Assembly: GCF_016522505.1 (NCBI RefSeq)
Contig: NZ_JAEHOH010000002.1
Location: 1 to 64,000, forward strand
Source: Leucobacter chromiisoli
GTDB taxonomy: Bacteria; Actinomycetota; Actinomycetes; Actinomycetales; Microbacteriaceae
Length of the DNA: 64,000 bases
Direction: 5' to 3'
The notes beneath the pieces were generated by a model, which ran no database searches, had not been told where the DNA came from, and saw nothing but the letters and a program-made list of their open reading frames with translations. Positions 26,109-35,324 of the stretch are shown here, in pieces. Every line of letters begins with the position of its first letter. Positions within the stretch are counted from its first letter, which is position 1. The translations under genes and the position numbers were made by a program.

Positions 26109-27892
26109 ACGACCAGACACAGGAGACCGGTGCAGTGCCGAACCACGAATCGCCGAACCACGCGGCGCCTGTCCAGGCGGCCACCGGCCAGGGGGCTCCC
26201 GCTCACGCCGAGCCGATCCTGAGCGTGCGCGACCTGAAGGTCGCGTTCAAGGCCAAGAAGGAGATGAACGAGGTCGTGCACGGGCTCGACTTCGACGTGT
26301 ACCCGGGAGAGACGGTCGCCATCGTCGGCGAGTCGGGGTCGGGCAAATCGACCACCATGCACGCCGTCATCGACCTTCTGCCCGGTACCGGCCGGATCAC
26401 GGGCGGCTCGGTGAAGTGGAAGGGGCGCGAGCTCGTCGGCATCGGCCGCCGCGACATGGAGGCGGTGCGCGGGCGCGAGATCGGTCTCGTGCCGCAGGAT
26501 CCGATGTCGAACCTCAACCCGGTGTGGTCGGTCGGCTTCCAGGTGGAGGAGGCCGTCCGCGCGAACGGGCTCGCCAAGGGCCGGAAGGCCGTCAGGGAGC
26601 GCGCGATCGAGGTGCTCGAGCAGGCCGGCCTGAGCGACGCCGAGAAGCGGATGAAGCAGTATCCGCACCAGTTCTCGGGCGGCATGAAGCAGCGGGCCCT
26701 CATCGGCATCGGCCTCGCGGCGAGCCCCGACCTGCTCATCGCGGACGAGCCGACCTCGGCGCTCGACGTCACCGTGCAGCGGGTGGTGCTCGACCATCTC
26801 GCGAAGCTCACGAGCGAGATGGGCACGGCGGTCGTGTTCATCACCCACGACCTCGGGCTCGCGGCCGAGCGCGCCGAGAAGCTCATCGTCATGTACAAGG
26901 GCAACATCGTGGAGTCGGGGCCGAGCCGCGAGATCCTGCAGCGGCCGCGGCACCCCTACACGAAGCGCCTTGTCTCGGCGGCGCCGAGCCTCGCCTCCCG
27001 TCGCATCGGCTCGGACGCCGTGCTGCCGGAGGCCCCGGTCGAGAGCTTCGACGTCGCCGCCATCGCGGAGGCCGAGCCGCAGGCTCAGCGGCGAGGCGAG
27101 CCCCTCATCGAGGTCAAGGACCTGACGAAGGTCTACAAGCTGCGCAAGGGCAACTTCGGGCACGAGGACTTCGCGGCGGTCTCGAACGCCACGTTCACGA
27201 TCAACCGCGGCGAGACCATGGCGCTCGTCGGCGAGTCGGGCTCGGGCAAGTCGACCATCGCGAAGATGGTGCTCCACCTCGAGGAGCCGACCTCGGGCTC
27301 GATCACGATCGAGGGCCAGGACACCTCCAAGCTGGGGGCCAGGCAGCTCTTCGACCTGCGGCGCACGCTGCAGCCGGTGTTCCAGGATCCCTACGGCTCG
27401 CTCGACCCGTTGCACAACATCGGCAACACCATCATGGAGCCCCTGAACGTGCACAAGGTGGGCGATGCGGCGAGCCGGAAGGCCCGCGTGTACGAGCTGC
27501 TCGACCAGGTCTCGCTGCCGAGGGAGCTCGCATCGCGCTACCCGAACGAGCTCTCGGGCGGTCAGCGCCAGCGGGTCGCCGTGGCGCGCGGGCTCGCGCT
27601 GAAGCCCGACATCCTCGTGCTCGACGAGGCCGTGTCGGCGCTCGATGTGCTGGTGCAGGCGCAGATCCTCGAGCTGCTCGCCGAGCTGCAGCGCGATCTC
27701 GGGCTGACGTACCTGTTCATCACGCACGACCTCGCGGTGGTGCGCCTCATCGCGGACCGCGTGTGCGTGATGCAGCGCGGCAGGATCGTGGAGCAGGCGA
27801 CCACCTCGGAGGTCTTCGAGAACCCGCAGCAGGAGTACACGAAGAACCTGCTCGCGGCGATCCCGGGCGCGCACATCGAGCTGGGTCTCTAG
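26105..27892 (+). CDS. Peptide ABC transporter ATPase, two fused nucleotide-binding domains
   Basis: The 595-residue protein fuses the DppD- and DppF-type ATPases that are separate in most bacteria. Domain 1 (about residues 38-300) has Walker A GESGSGKST, signature FSGGMKQR and Walker [13 protein letters not shown]. Domain 2 (about 335-590) has [17 protein letters not shown] and ILVLDEAVSALD. In domain 2 Ala replaces the usual Pro of the DEP motif. Each domain ends in the oligopeptide-type C-terminal segment (HPYTKRLVSAAP, QEYTKNLLAAIPG). The first 35 residues are a disordered His/Ala/Pro stretch. Confidence 0.94.
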   Translation: MNDQTQETGAVPNHESPNHAAPVQAATGQGAPAHAEPILSVRDLKVAFKAKKEMNEVVHGLDFDVYPGETVAIVGESGSGKSTTMHAVIDLLPGTGRITGGSVKWKGRELVGIGRRDMEAVRGREIGLVPQDPMSNLNPVWSVGFQVEEAVRANGLAKGRKAVRERAIEVLEQAGLSDAEKRMKQYPHQFSGGMKQRALIGIGLAASPDLLIADEPTSALDVTVQRVVLDHLAKLTSEMGTAVVFITHDLGLAAERAEKLIVMYKGNIVESGPSREILQRPRHPYTKRLVSAAPSLASRRIGSDAVLPEAPVESFDVAAIAEAEPQAQRRGEPLIEVKDLTKVYKLRKGNFGHEDFAAVSNATFTINRGETMALVGESGSGKSTIAKMVLHLEEPTSGSITIEGQDTSKLGARQLFDLRRTLQPVFQDPYGSLDPLHNIGNTIMEPLNVHKVGDAASRKARVYELLDQVSLPRELASRYPNELSGGQRQRVAVARGLALKPDILVLDEAVSALDVLVQAQILELLAELQRDLGLTYLFITHDLAVVRLIADRVCVMQRGRIVEQATTSEVFENPQQEYTKNLLAAIPGAHIELGL

Positions 27893-27958
27893 CCGCCCCT
27901 CGTACGGGCAGGGACGGGTGCACACGGGGACGGGTGCGTACGTGAGAAGCTGACGCAC

Positions 27959-30148
27959 ATGGATCTGACGATCGTCGTCCCGACCTGCAACGAGTCGCCC
28001 AACGTGGCCGAGCTCGTCGCGCGCCTGGGCGAGGCGTGCCGCGGCATCGACTGCGAGGTGGTCTTCGTCGACGACTCGACGGACGATACGCCGCAGGCGA
28101 TCGAGGCCGCGGCGGCGGAGGCCGCGCTTCCGGTGCGCCTCATCCACCGGGAACGACCCGAGGGCGGCCTCGGCGGCGCGGTGCTCCACGGGATCCGCGC
28201 GGCGCGCTCCGACGCCTGCCTCGTCATGGACGGCGACCTGCAGCACCCGCCCGAGGACGTGCCGCGCATCCACGAGCGGTTCAGACGCGGCGACGTCGAC
28301 GTGGTGGTGGCCTCCCGCTACGTCGGAGACGGCGCCGCGGCCGGCCTCGCCGGGCGCCTCCGCGTCGGCGTCTCGCGCCTGGCGACGCTCCTCGCCCGGG
28401 CGCTGTTCCCCGGCCGCCTGCGGGACTGCTCCGACCCCATGACCGGCTTCTTCCTCGTGGACCGTCGACGCTTCGACGCCGCCGCCCTGCGGCCGCGCGG
28501 CTTCAAGATCCTGCTCGAGATCCTGGCGCGGCAGCAGCTGCGGGTGGCCGAGGTGCCCTTCCGGTTCGCCGAGCGCCGGGCCGGGGATTCGAAGGCCTCG
28601 CTGCGGCAGGGCGCGCGCTTCATCGGCCAGGTGGCGGCCCTGCGGTTCGGCGGTTCGGCCCGCCCCGCGTCGGCCGCCGCCGATACGACGATCGCCGCGG
28701 CCCTCGCGCTCGGCTCCTTCCTCGTCGCCTGCCTCGGGATCGCGGTCCCCTCGTTCTGGTACGACGAGGCGGCCACCTACTCGGGCGCCGTCCGTTCTCC
28801 GGCGGAGCTGTGGCGGATGACGGGCGAGGTCGACGCCGTGCACGGTCTCTTCTACCTGCTGCTCCACCCGATCGCGGCGCTCGCCGGGCCGGATCCGTTC
28901 GCGCTGCGGGCGCCCTCCGCCGCGGCGGTCGCGCTCACGGTCGCTGCCGTCTACCTGCTCGCCCGCCGCTTCGGCCCCCGCCTGCCCTCGTGCGCGGCGG
29001 CGCTGCTGTTCCTCGGCCTCGCCCGGACCTCCTGGATGGAGACCGAGGCGCGCTCCTTCGCCCTGGCGACGCTGGTCGCAACGGTGCTGACTCTGCTGCT
29101 CGTGCGCGCGCTCCGCTCGGAGCGGCGCGGTTGGCCGATCGCCTACGGACTGCTCGCGCTGTTCGGCATCCACCTCTACGCATTCACCGCCCTCGTCGTC
29201 GCGGCGCACGCCGCGTCCGTCGCCATGAGCGGCGGGGCGCGGCGCGGGCGCGCGGCGCTGTGGGCGGCGATGGCGACCGCGGGCGTGCTCAGCGCGCCGC
29301 TGCTGCTCGAGGTGGTCTCGCAGCGGAGCCAGCTCGGCGGCACCTTCGAGATCGGCGCGCGCACGTGGCTGCACGTCTTCGTGTCGGAGTTCTTCCACCG
29401 GAACGTGCCCCAGGCGATCGCGGCCTGGGCCCTGCTGCTCGTCGCCGTCATCGGGCTCGCCGCGCGACGGGCGTCGGCCGGGACAAAGCTCGCGCCAACG
29501 GCGGGGATCCGGCCGGTGCTGGCTCTCGTGCTGCCGTGGCTGATCCTTCCGACCGCGGCGGTCGTGGTCTTCTCGTGGATCTCCCCGACGATCTACCAGC
29601 CGCGCGCGCTGGTCGTCTGCGCGCCCGCGTTCTGCGTGCTGCTCGCCGAGCTGCTGCGCCGTGCCTTCCGATCCTGGACGAGCCTCGCGGGGGCCGTGCT
29701 CGTCGCGGCGCTCGGCATCCCGAGCTTCCTCGGATACCGAGAGCTCACCGCGAAGGGGGCCGACTGGCCGCTGGCCTCGGCCGAGCTGGCGGCGCGCGCG
29801 GAGCCCGGCGACGCCGTTCTCTACTCCGAGCCGGTCGACTACCGCACGTGGCCGAGCCTGATGCGGGTGGTGCACCCGGATCGGCTGGCGGCGCTCGACG
29901 ACGTCGCGCTCGTCACGCCCTACCGGGAGCGGCCGGCGCTCTTCGATGAGCGCGCACCGGTCGGCTCGCTCGGCCCGGCCCTCGCGGCTGCGGACCGGGT
30001 CTGGTACGTCTCGCCCACCGCGCTCGACGACGGCCAGCGCGCGCCGGATCTCGCGGCCCTCGTCGCCGCGGGCCTCGAGCCCGCCTCCGTCTGGGAGGGC
30101 CCGCGCACGGTCATCCAGGAGTGGCGGAGGGATCCCGGCGCCACCTGA
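27959..30148 (+). CDS. Fusion of a GT2 polyprenyl-phosphate glycosyltransferase and a GT-C-type membrane glycosyltransferase
   Basis: The 729-residue protein starts with a GT2 domain (about residues 1-235): VVPTCNESPNV, FVDDSTDDT, LVMDGDLQHPPED and DPMTGFFLVDRR, as in dolichol-phosphate mannose synthase-like enzymes. It continues with about ten membrane helices of the GT-C/ArnT type beginning PSFWYDEAATY near residue 262, where the acidic pair is the usual catalytic region. One chain may thus make the polyprenyl-phosphate sugar and transfer it to an extracytoplasmic acceptor such as a protein or glycolipid. The product is unknown. Confidence 0.82.
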   Translation: MDLTIVVPTCNESPNVAELVARLGEACRGIDCEVVFVDDSTDDTPQAIEAAAAEAALPVRLIHRERPEGGLGGAVLHGIRAARSDACLVMDGDLQHPPEDVPRIHERFRRGDVDVVVASRYVGDGAAAGLAGRLRVGVSRLATLLARALFPGRLRDCSDPMTGFFLVDRRRFDAAALRPRGFKILLEILARQQLRVAEVPFRFAERRAGDSKASLRQGARFIGQVAALRFGGSARPASAAADTTIAAALALGSFLVACLGIAVPSFWYDEAATYSGAVRSPAELWRMTGEVDAVHGLFYLLLHPIAALAGPDPFALRAPSAAAVALTVAAVYLLARRFGPRLPSCAAALLFLGLARTSWMETEARSFALATLVATVLTLLLVRALRSERRGWPIAYGLLALFGIHLYAFTALVVAAHAASVAMSGGARRGRAALWAAMATAGVLSAPLLLEVVSQRSQLGGTFEIGARTWLHVFVSEFFHRNVPQAIAAWALLLVAVIGLAARRASAGTKLAPTAGIRPVLALVLPWLILPTAAVVVFSWISPTIYQPRALVVCAPAFCVLLAELLRRAFRSWTSLAGAVLVAALGIPSFLGYRELTAKGADWPLASAELAARAEPGDAVLYSEPVDYRTWPSLMRVVHPDRLAALDDVALVTPYRERPALFDERAPVGSLGPALAAADRVWYVSPTALDDGQRAPDLAALVAAGLEPASVWEGPRTVIQEWRRDPGAT

Positions 30149-30194
30149 TCCGGTGCCGGGAGACGAATTATGCCCACTCGCAGGCGGCGTCGGT

Positions 30195-30200
30195 TAGACT
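30195..30200 (+). promoter_or_regulatory. -10 box of typA
   Basis: TAGACT lies about 90 bases before the typA ATG, leaving a leader that ends with a TAAGGA ribosome site. Confidence 0.45.
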
Positions 30201-30290
30201 GGTACGTCGGCTTCCGTCGTCGTGCCCGCGCACGGCGGCCGCATCCCACGCCGCCGGCACTCACGCCGATCTCGTAAGGATTCCACCTCT

Positions 30291-32195
30291 ATGGCTCTCG
30301 CCACCCGCGAAGACCTCCGTAACGTCGCCATCGTCGCACACGTCGACCACGGCAAGACCACTCTCGTCGACGCCATGCTGAAGCAGACGAACTCGTTCGA
30401 CGCCCACGCCGATGTCGACGATCGCGTGATGGACTCGAACGACCTCGAGCGCGAGAAGGGCATCACGATCCTGGCCAAGAACACGGCCATCACCTACGAG
30501 GGCGAGCACGCGCAGAACGGCCCCATCGTCATCAACGTCGTCGACACCCCCGGACACGCCGATTTCGGCGGCGAGGTCGAGCGCGCGCTGTCGATGGTCG
30601 ACGGCGTGGTGCTGCTCGTCGACGCCTCCGAGGGGCCGCTGCCGCAGACCCGCTTCGTGCTGCGCAAGGCGCTCGAGGCGAAGCTGCCCGTGATCCTCGC
30701 GGTCAACAAGACCGACCGCCCCGACGCGCGCATCGAGGAGGTCGAGGGCGAGGCTCAGGACCTGCTGCTCGGCCTCGCCTCCGACCTCTCCGAGGATCAC
30801 CCCGAGATCGACGTCGACGCGGTGCTCGACGTGCCCACCGTCTACCTCTCGGGCCGCGCGGGAGCCGCGTCGCACACCCGCCCGACCGACGGCGAGCTGC
30901 CCGACAACCCCGACCTCGAGCCGCTGTTCCAGACGATCCTCGAGCGCGTCCCGGCGCCGTCGTACGACGACGAGCACCCCCTGCAGGCGCACGTCACCAA
31001 CCTCGACTCGTCGCCGTTCCTCGGCCGCATCGCGCTGCTGCGCGTGCACAACGGCTGGATCCGCAAGGGCGAGACCGTCGCGTGGGTCAAGCAGGACGGC
31101 AGCGTGCAGAACGTGCGCATCACCGAGCTCATGCTGACGAAGGCTCTCACCCGCTACCCGGCCGAGAAGGCGGGCCCCGGCGACATCGTCGCGATCGCGG
31201 GCATCGAGGACATCACCATCGGCGAGACCATCGCCGACGCCGAGGACGTGCGGCCGCTGCCGACCATCACGGTCGACGAGCCCGCGATCTCGATGACGAT
31301 CGGCGCGAACACCTCGCCGCTCGTCGGCAAGGTGAAGGGACACAAGCTCACCGCCCGCATGATCAAGGACCGCCTCGACCGCGAGCTCATCGGCAACGTG
31401 TCGCTGCGCGTGCTCGACACCGGCCGCCCCGACGCCTGGGAGGTGCAGGGCCGCGGCGAGCTCGCGCTCGCGATCCTCGTCGAGAACATGCGCCGCGAGG
31501 GCTTCGAGCTGACGGTCGGCAAGCCGCAGGTCGTGACCCGCGAGGTGAACGGCAAGACGCACGAGCCCTTCGAGCACCTCACGATCGACACCCCCGAGGA
31601 GCACCTCGGCGCGATCACCCAGCTGCTCGCCGCGCGCAAGGGCCGCATGGAGAACATGACGAACCACGGCACCGGCTGGGTGCGCATGGAGTTCATCGTC
31701 CCCTCGCGCGGCCTCATCGGCTTCCGCTCCGAGTTCATGACGATCACGCGCGGCACCGGCATCGCGAACGCCATCTCCCACGGCTACGACGAGTGGGCCG
31801 GGGTCATCACGACCCGCAACAACGGCTCCATCGTGGCGGATCGCGCCGGCGTCGCGACGCCCTTCGCGATCATGAACCTGCAGGAGCGCATGTCGTTCTT
31901 CGTGCAGCCCGCCGAGGAGGTGTACGAGGGCATGGTCATCGGCGAGAACTCCCGCTCCGAGGACATGGACGTGAACATCACCAAGGAGAAGAAGCTCACG
32001 AACATGCGCTCCTCGACGGCCGACACCTTCGAGTCGATGACGCCCCCGCGGCAGCTCACGCTCGAGGAGTGCCTCGAGTTCGCCCGCGAGGACGAGTGCG
32101 TCGAGGTCACCCCCGAGCACGTGCGCATCCGCAAGGTGGAGCTCGAGGCCTCGCTCCGGGCGCGCGCGGCGTCGCGCCTGAAGAACCAGAAGTAG
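30291..32195 (+). CDS. typA: Ribosome-associated GTPase TypA/BipA
   Basis: TypA is a translational GTPase related to EF-G that assists 50S assembly and growth under stress. The 634-residue protein has the G1 motif [10 protein letters not shown] (about residues 15-24), switch [12 protein letters not shown]3 [10 protein letters not shown] and G4 NKTDRPDA. The BipA-specific C-terminal domain follows ([12 protein letters not shown], then [14 protein letters not shown] and TNMRSSTAD). I chose the ATG at 30291, nine bases after TAAGGA. A structured region separates it from the convergent hpaE. Confidence 0.97.
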   Translation: MALATREDLRNVAIVAHVDHGKTTLVDAMLKQTNSFDAHADVDDRVMDSNDLEREKGITILAKNTAITYEGEHAQNGPIVINVVDTPGHADFGGEVERALSMVDGVVLLVDASEGPLPQTRFVLRKALEAKLPVILAVNKTDRPDARIEEVEGEAQDLLLGLASDLSEDHPEIDVDAVLDVPTVYLSGRAGAASHTRPTDGELPDNPDLEPLFQTILERVPAPSYDDEHPLQAHVTNLDSSPFLGRIALLRVHNGWIRKGETVAWVKQDGSVQNVRITELMLTKALTRYPAEKAGPGDIVAIAGIEDITIGETIADAEDVRPLPTITVDEPAISMTIGANTSPLVGKVKGHKLTARMIKDRLDRELIGNVSLRVLDTGRPDAWEVQGRGELALAILVENMRREGFELTVGKPQVVTREVNGKTHEPFEHLTIDTPEEHLGAITQLLAARKGRMENMTNHGTGWVRMEFIVPSRGLIGFRSEFMTITRGTGIANAISHGYDEWAGVITTRNNGSIVADRAGVATPFAIMNLQERMSFFVQPAEEVYEGMVIGENSRSEDMDVNITKEKKLTNMRSSTADTFESMTPPRQLTLEECLEFAREDECVEVTPEHVRIRKVELEASLRARAASRLKNQK

Positions 32196-32274
32196 GCGCC
32201 TCCCGCGCGGCGGCGCCGCTCGGCCGAGGTTCCGCGTCGCCGCGACGACGGCGCGAGACCGCCGCGCCCCGCCG

Positions 32275-32320
32275 CCGAGGTTCGACGCCGCTACGCCCCC
32301 GCGGCGGCGCCGAACCTCGG
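32275..32320. terminator. Bidirectional terminator between typA and hpaE
   Basis: Ten-base arms CCGAGGTTCG (32275-32284) and CGAACCTCGG (32311-32320) enclose a GC-rich inner stem. The second arm overlaps the last codons of hpaE. It lies between convergent genes and could stop transcription from both sides. Confidence 0.6.
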
Positions 32321-33793
32321 GGAGTGGGCCTCGTTCAGCGTGACGTGCACGGCCTGCTGGTCGGTGTAGAAGTCGATCGAGCGGTACCCGCCCTCGTGGC
32401 CGAGGCCCGAGGCCTTCACGCCGCCGAACGGCGTGCGCAGATCGCGCACGTTGTTCGAGTTCAGCCACACCATGCCCGCCTCGACCTGCTGCGCGAAGTT
32501 GTGCGAGCGCTTGAGGTCCGAGGTCCAGATGTACGCCGCCAGGCCGTACTTGGTGTCGTTCGCGAGCGCCAGCGCCTCCTCGTCGGTGTCGAAGGGCGTG
32601 ATGGCGACGACGGGGCCGAAGATCTCCTCCTGGAAGATGCGGGCGCCGGGCGCGACGTCGGCGAAGACGGTCGGCGCGACGTAGTTGCCGGTCGGGAAGC
32701 CCTCAGGCCTGCCGCCTCCGGCGACGAGGCGGCCCTCGCCCTTGCCGATCTCGACGTAGCCCATCACCTTCTCGTAGTGCTCCGGGTGCACGAGCGCGCC
32801 GACCTCGGTGGCGGGATCCGAGGGCGGGCCCACCACGACGTTCCTCGCGCGCTCGGCGTAGCGCTCGACGAACTCGTCGTAGATCCCGCGCTGCACGAGG
32901 ATGCGGCTGCCCGCCGTGCACCGCTCGCCGTTCAGGCTGAACACGCCGAAGACGGTCGCGTCGAGCGCCGCATCGAGGTCGGCGTCGGCGAAGACGATCG
33001 CGGGGCTCTTGCCGCCGAGCTCCATCGACAGCCCCTTGAGGTGGGGCGCGGCGTTCGCGAAGATGATCTGGCCGGTGCGGCTCTCTCCGGTGAAGGAGAT
33101 GAGGGGCACGTCGGGGTGCTTCACGAGGGCGTCGCCCGCCTCCTCTCCGCGCCCGTTGACGAGGTTGAAGACGCCGTCGGGCACGCCGGCCTCGCGGAAG
33201 ATCTCCGCCCACAGCGACGCCGACAGGGGCGTGAACTCCGCGGGCTTGAGCACGACGGTGTTGCCCGTCGCGAGCGCCGGCCCGAGCTTCCACGACTCGA
33301 GCATGAACGGCGTGTTCCACGGGGTGATGAGCCCGGCGACGCCGATGGGCTTGCGGTTCACGTAGTTCATCTGCCGCCCGGGCACCTGGAATGCGTCGTC
33401 GTGCTGCGCCACGATGAGGTCGGCGAAGAAGCGGAAGTTCTCGGCGGCGCGGCGGGCCTGTCCCCGGGCCTGCGTGATGGGCAGGCCCGAGTCGAAGCTC
33501 TCGAGCTCGGCGAGCCGGGCGTCGCGCGACTCCACGATGTCCGCGACGCGGTGCAGGATGCGGGAGCGCTCGCGCGGCAGCATCCTCGGCCAGGGGCCCT
33601 CGGCGAAGGCGCGCCGCGCGGCGGCGACGGCGCGGTCGATGTCGGCCGCCTGCCCCGCGGCGGCGCGGATGTAGACCTCGTTCGAGGTCGGGTCGAGCAC
33701 GTCGAACTCCTCGCCCCCGACGGAGTCGACGGACTCGCCGTCGATGAAGTGGCGGATCCGATCCGGCAGCCCTGCCGGTGCGTTCTGGGTCAT
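32291..33793 (-). CDS. hpaE: 5-carboxymethyl-2-hydroxymuconate semialdehyde dehydrogenase
   Basis: This NAD-dependent aldehyde dehydrogenase oxidises the semialdehyde from homoprotocatechuate ring cleavage. Its 500 residues match the HpaE family. The catalytic Cys292 (GERCTAGS), Glu258 (MELGGKS), Asn160 and Lys183 are in place. AGGAGG lies upstream of the ATG. It is the last gene of the minus-strand catabolic operon that begins at the MarR regulator, 42 bases after the FAH-RraA fusion gene. A specificity for a related aldehyde is possible; the operon context supports HpaE. Confidence 0.9.
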   Translation of the reverse strand: MTQNAPAGLPDRIRHFIDGESVDSVGGEEFDVLDPTSNEVYIRAAAGQAADIDRAVAAARRAFAEGPWPRMLPRERSRILHRVADIVESRDARLAELESFDSGLPITQARGQARRAAENFRFFADLIVAQHDDAFQVPGRQMNYVNRKPIGVAGLITPWNTPFMLESWKLGPALATGNTVVLKPAEFTPLSASLWAEIFREAGVPDGVFNLVNGRGEEAGDALVKHPDVPLISFTGESRTGQIIFANAAPHLKGLSMELGGKSPAIVFADADLDAALDATVFGVFSLNGERCTAGSRILVQRGIYDEFVERYAERARNVVVGPPSDPATEVGALVHPEHYEKVMGYVEIGKGEGRLVAGGGRPEGFPTGNYVAPTVFADVAPGARIFQEEIFGPVVAITPFDTDEEALALANDTKYGLAAYIWTSDLKRSHNFAQQVEAGMVWLNSNNVRDLRTPFGGVKASGLGHEGGYRSIDFYTDQQAVHVTLNEAHSPRFGAAAGA

Positions 33794-33835
33794 GGCTGAA
33801 GCCTCCTGATGCTGATTGCGGATGGGTACGGCCGG

Positions 33836-35308
33836 TCAGGCGGAGCCCGACGGGCGATGCTGCTGCGGGTCGACGCCGGTCTCCCGGTCGTAGCGCGCTC
33901 GCCACTCGGCGTTCATGGGGAAGAGGCCGTCGACCGGGGCGCCCGCGGCGACCTGCTCGGCGACCCAGGTGTCGGCGCGCTCCTGGGCGGCGGCCTCGGC
34001 CGCGACCTCGGCGACGAGCGACGGCGGGATCACGATCACGCCGTCGCGGTCTCCGAAGATCACGTCGCCGGGCTGCACCGCTGCGCCACCGCAGGCGACC
34101 GTGACGTCGACCTCCCACGGCACATGGCGGCGGCCGAGCACGCTCGGGTGCGCGCCCTTCGAGAAGACGGGGATGTCGAACTCCCGCACCGCGGCGAAGT
34201 CGCGCACCCCTCCGTCGGTGACGATGCCGGCGGCGCCGCGCACCTGCGCTCGAAGGGCGAGCACGTCGCCGACCGTGCCGGTCTCGGACAGGCCGCGGGC
34301 CTCGATGACGAGCACCTCGCCCTCCCGCACCGTGTCGAAGGCGCGCTTCTGCGCGTTGAACCCGCCGCCGTGCTCCGCGAAGAGGTCGGGTCGGAACGGG
34401 ATGAAGCGGAGCGTCTTCGCCGTTCCGAGGACGCGCCCGTCCTCGTGGTTCGGGTGCACGCCGTCGATGAAGACGTCGACGTAGCCGCGCCTGCGCAGCG
34501 CCGCGGAGACCGTCGCGACCGCGACGCCGTCGAGCAGCTCGCGGACCTCCGGCGTGAGCGGGTGCGGAGGCTCATCGCCCCGCGCATCGCCCCATGCCTC
34601 GGCCCGCTGCCGGTCGTCGGCGGCCGGCCGGTGGCCGAAGTCCCCGAACGGTTCGAGGCCCTGCGTCACCGTCGTGACGAGGCGTCCGGTCGTGGGGGCC
34701 CCGGGCACGTCCGGTGCGTCGACCTCGACCTCGACGACGTCTCCCGGCACGACGACCGAGGAGCCCGCCGGGGTGCCGGTGAGGATCACGTCGCCGCGCT
34801 CGAGCGTCATGTGCTGCGAGAGGTCGGCGACGAGCTGGCCGAACGGGAAGAGGAGGGTGTCGGACGTGTCCTCCTGCACGAGCGCCCCGTTCACCCAGGT
34901 GCGCACCCGCCAGTCGCCCGCTCCGAGACCCTCCGCGGGAACCGCGGCCGGGCCGATCGGCGTGAAGCCGTCGCCGCCCTTGCTGCGGACGTTCGAGCCC
35001 TTGTCGGCGGCGCGCAGGTCGTAGAGGCCGAAGTCGTTCGCCGCGGTCACGGCGGCCACGTGCCGCCACCCCTCCTCGGGCGCGACCCGGCGCGCCGGCT
35101 CGCCGATGACGAGGGCGATCTCGCCCTCGAACGCGAGCAGCTCGGCGCCCGCAGGCCGTTCGATGCCGGCGCCCGAGGGCGCGAGCGAGGAGGCGGGCTT
35201 GAAGAAGTACGACGGGAAGGCCGGGGTGCGCCCGCGCTGGGCGGCGCGCGACGGGTAGTTCAGGTGCACGGCGATGATCTTGCCGGGCGTGGGGATTCCG
35301 TAGGTCAT
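33836..35308 (-). CDS. Fumarylacetoacetate hydrolase-like domain fused to an RraA-like domain (HpaG position)
   Basis: The 490-residue fusion has an N-terminal FAH domain (about residues 5-230: FEGEIALVIGE, NDFGLYDLRAADKG, ILTGTPAGSSVVVPGD) and a C-terminal RraA/HMG-aldolase-type domain (about 255-460: VATVSAALRRRGY, GTVGDVLALRAQVRGAAGIV and the GGVRD motif). In E. coli HpaG two FAH repeats do decarboxylation and isomerisation of the homoprotocatechuate intermediate. Here the second repeat appears replaced by an RraA fold, whose relatives include oxaloacetate decarboxylases and aldolases. The ATG at 35308 has GAGGAG upstream. Confidence 0.85.
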   Translation of the reverse strand: MTYGIPTPGKIIAVHLNYPSRAAQRGRTPAFPSYFFKPASSLAPSGAGIERPAGAELLAFEGEIALVIGEPARRVAPEEGWRHVAAVTAANDFGLYDLRAADKGSNVRSKGGDGFTPIGPAAVPAEGLGAGDWRVRTWVNGALVQEDTSDTLLFPFGQLVADLSQHMTLERGDVILTGTPAGSSVVVPGDVVEVEVDAPDVPGAPTTGRLVTTVTQGLEPFGDFGHRPAADDRQRAEAWGDARGDEPPHPLTPEVRELLDGVAVATVSAALRRRGYVDVFIDGVHPNHEDGRVLGTAKTLRFIPFRPDLFAEHGGGFNAQKRAFDTVREGEVLVIEARGLSETGTVGDVLALRAQVRGAAGIVTDGGVRDFAAVREFDIPVFSKGAHPSVLGRRHVPWEVDVTVACGGAAVQPGDVIFGDRDGVIVIPPSLVAEVAAEAAAQERADTWVAEQVAAGAPVDGLFPMNAEWRARYDRETGVDPQQHRPSGSA

Positions 35309-35324
35309 GGGCTCCTCGTCTCGG

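Noticed and set aside
26009-29875. Very long open frame on the minus strand opposite the ATPase and glycosyltransferase genes
   Set aside because: Its composition is Arg/His/Gly-rich low complexity with no family motif, and the plus strand carries two well-supported genes. It is a mirror of high-GC codon usage.
30261-32468. Long minus-strand open frame opposite typA
   Set aside because: No recognisable domain and fully antisense to an unmistakable TypA; the open frame reflects third-position GC bias.
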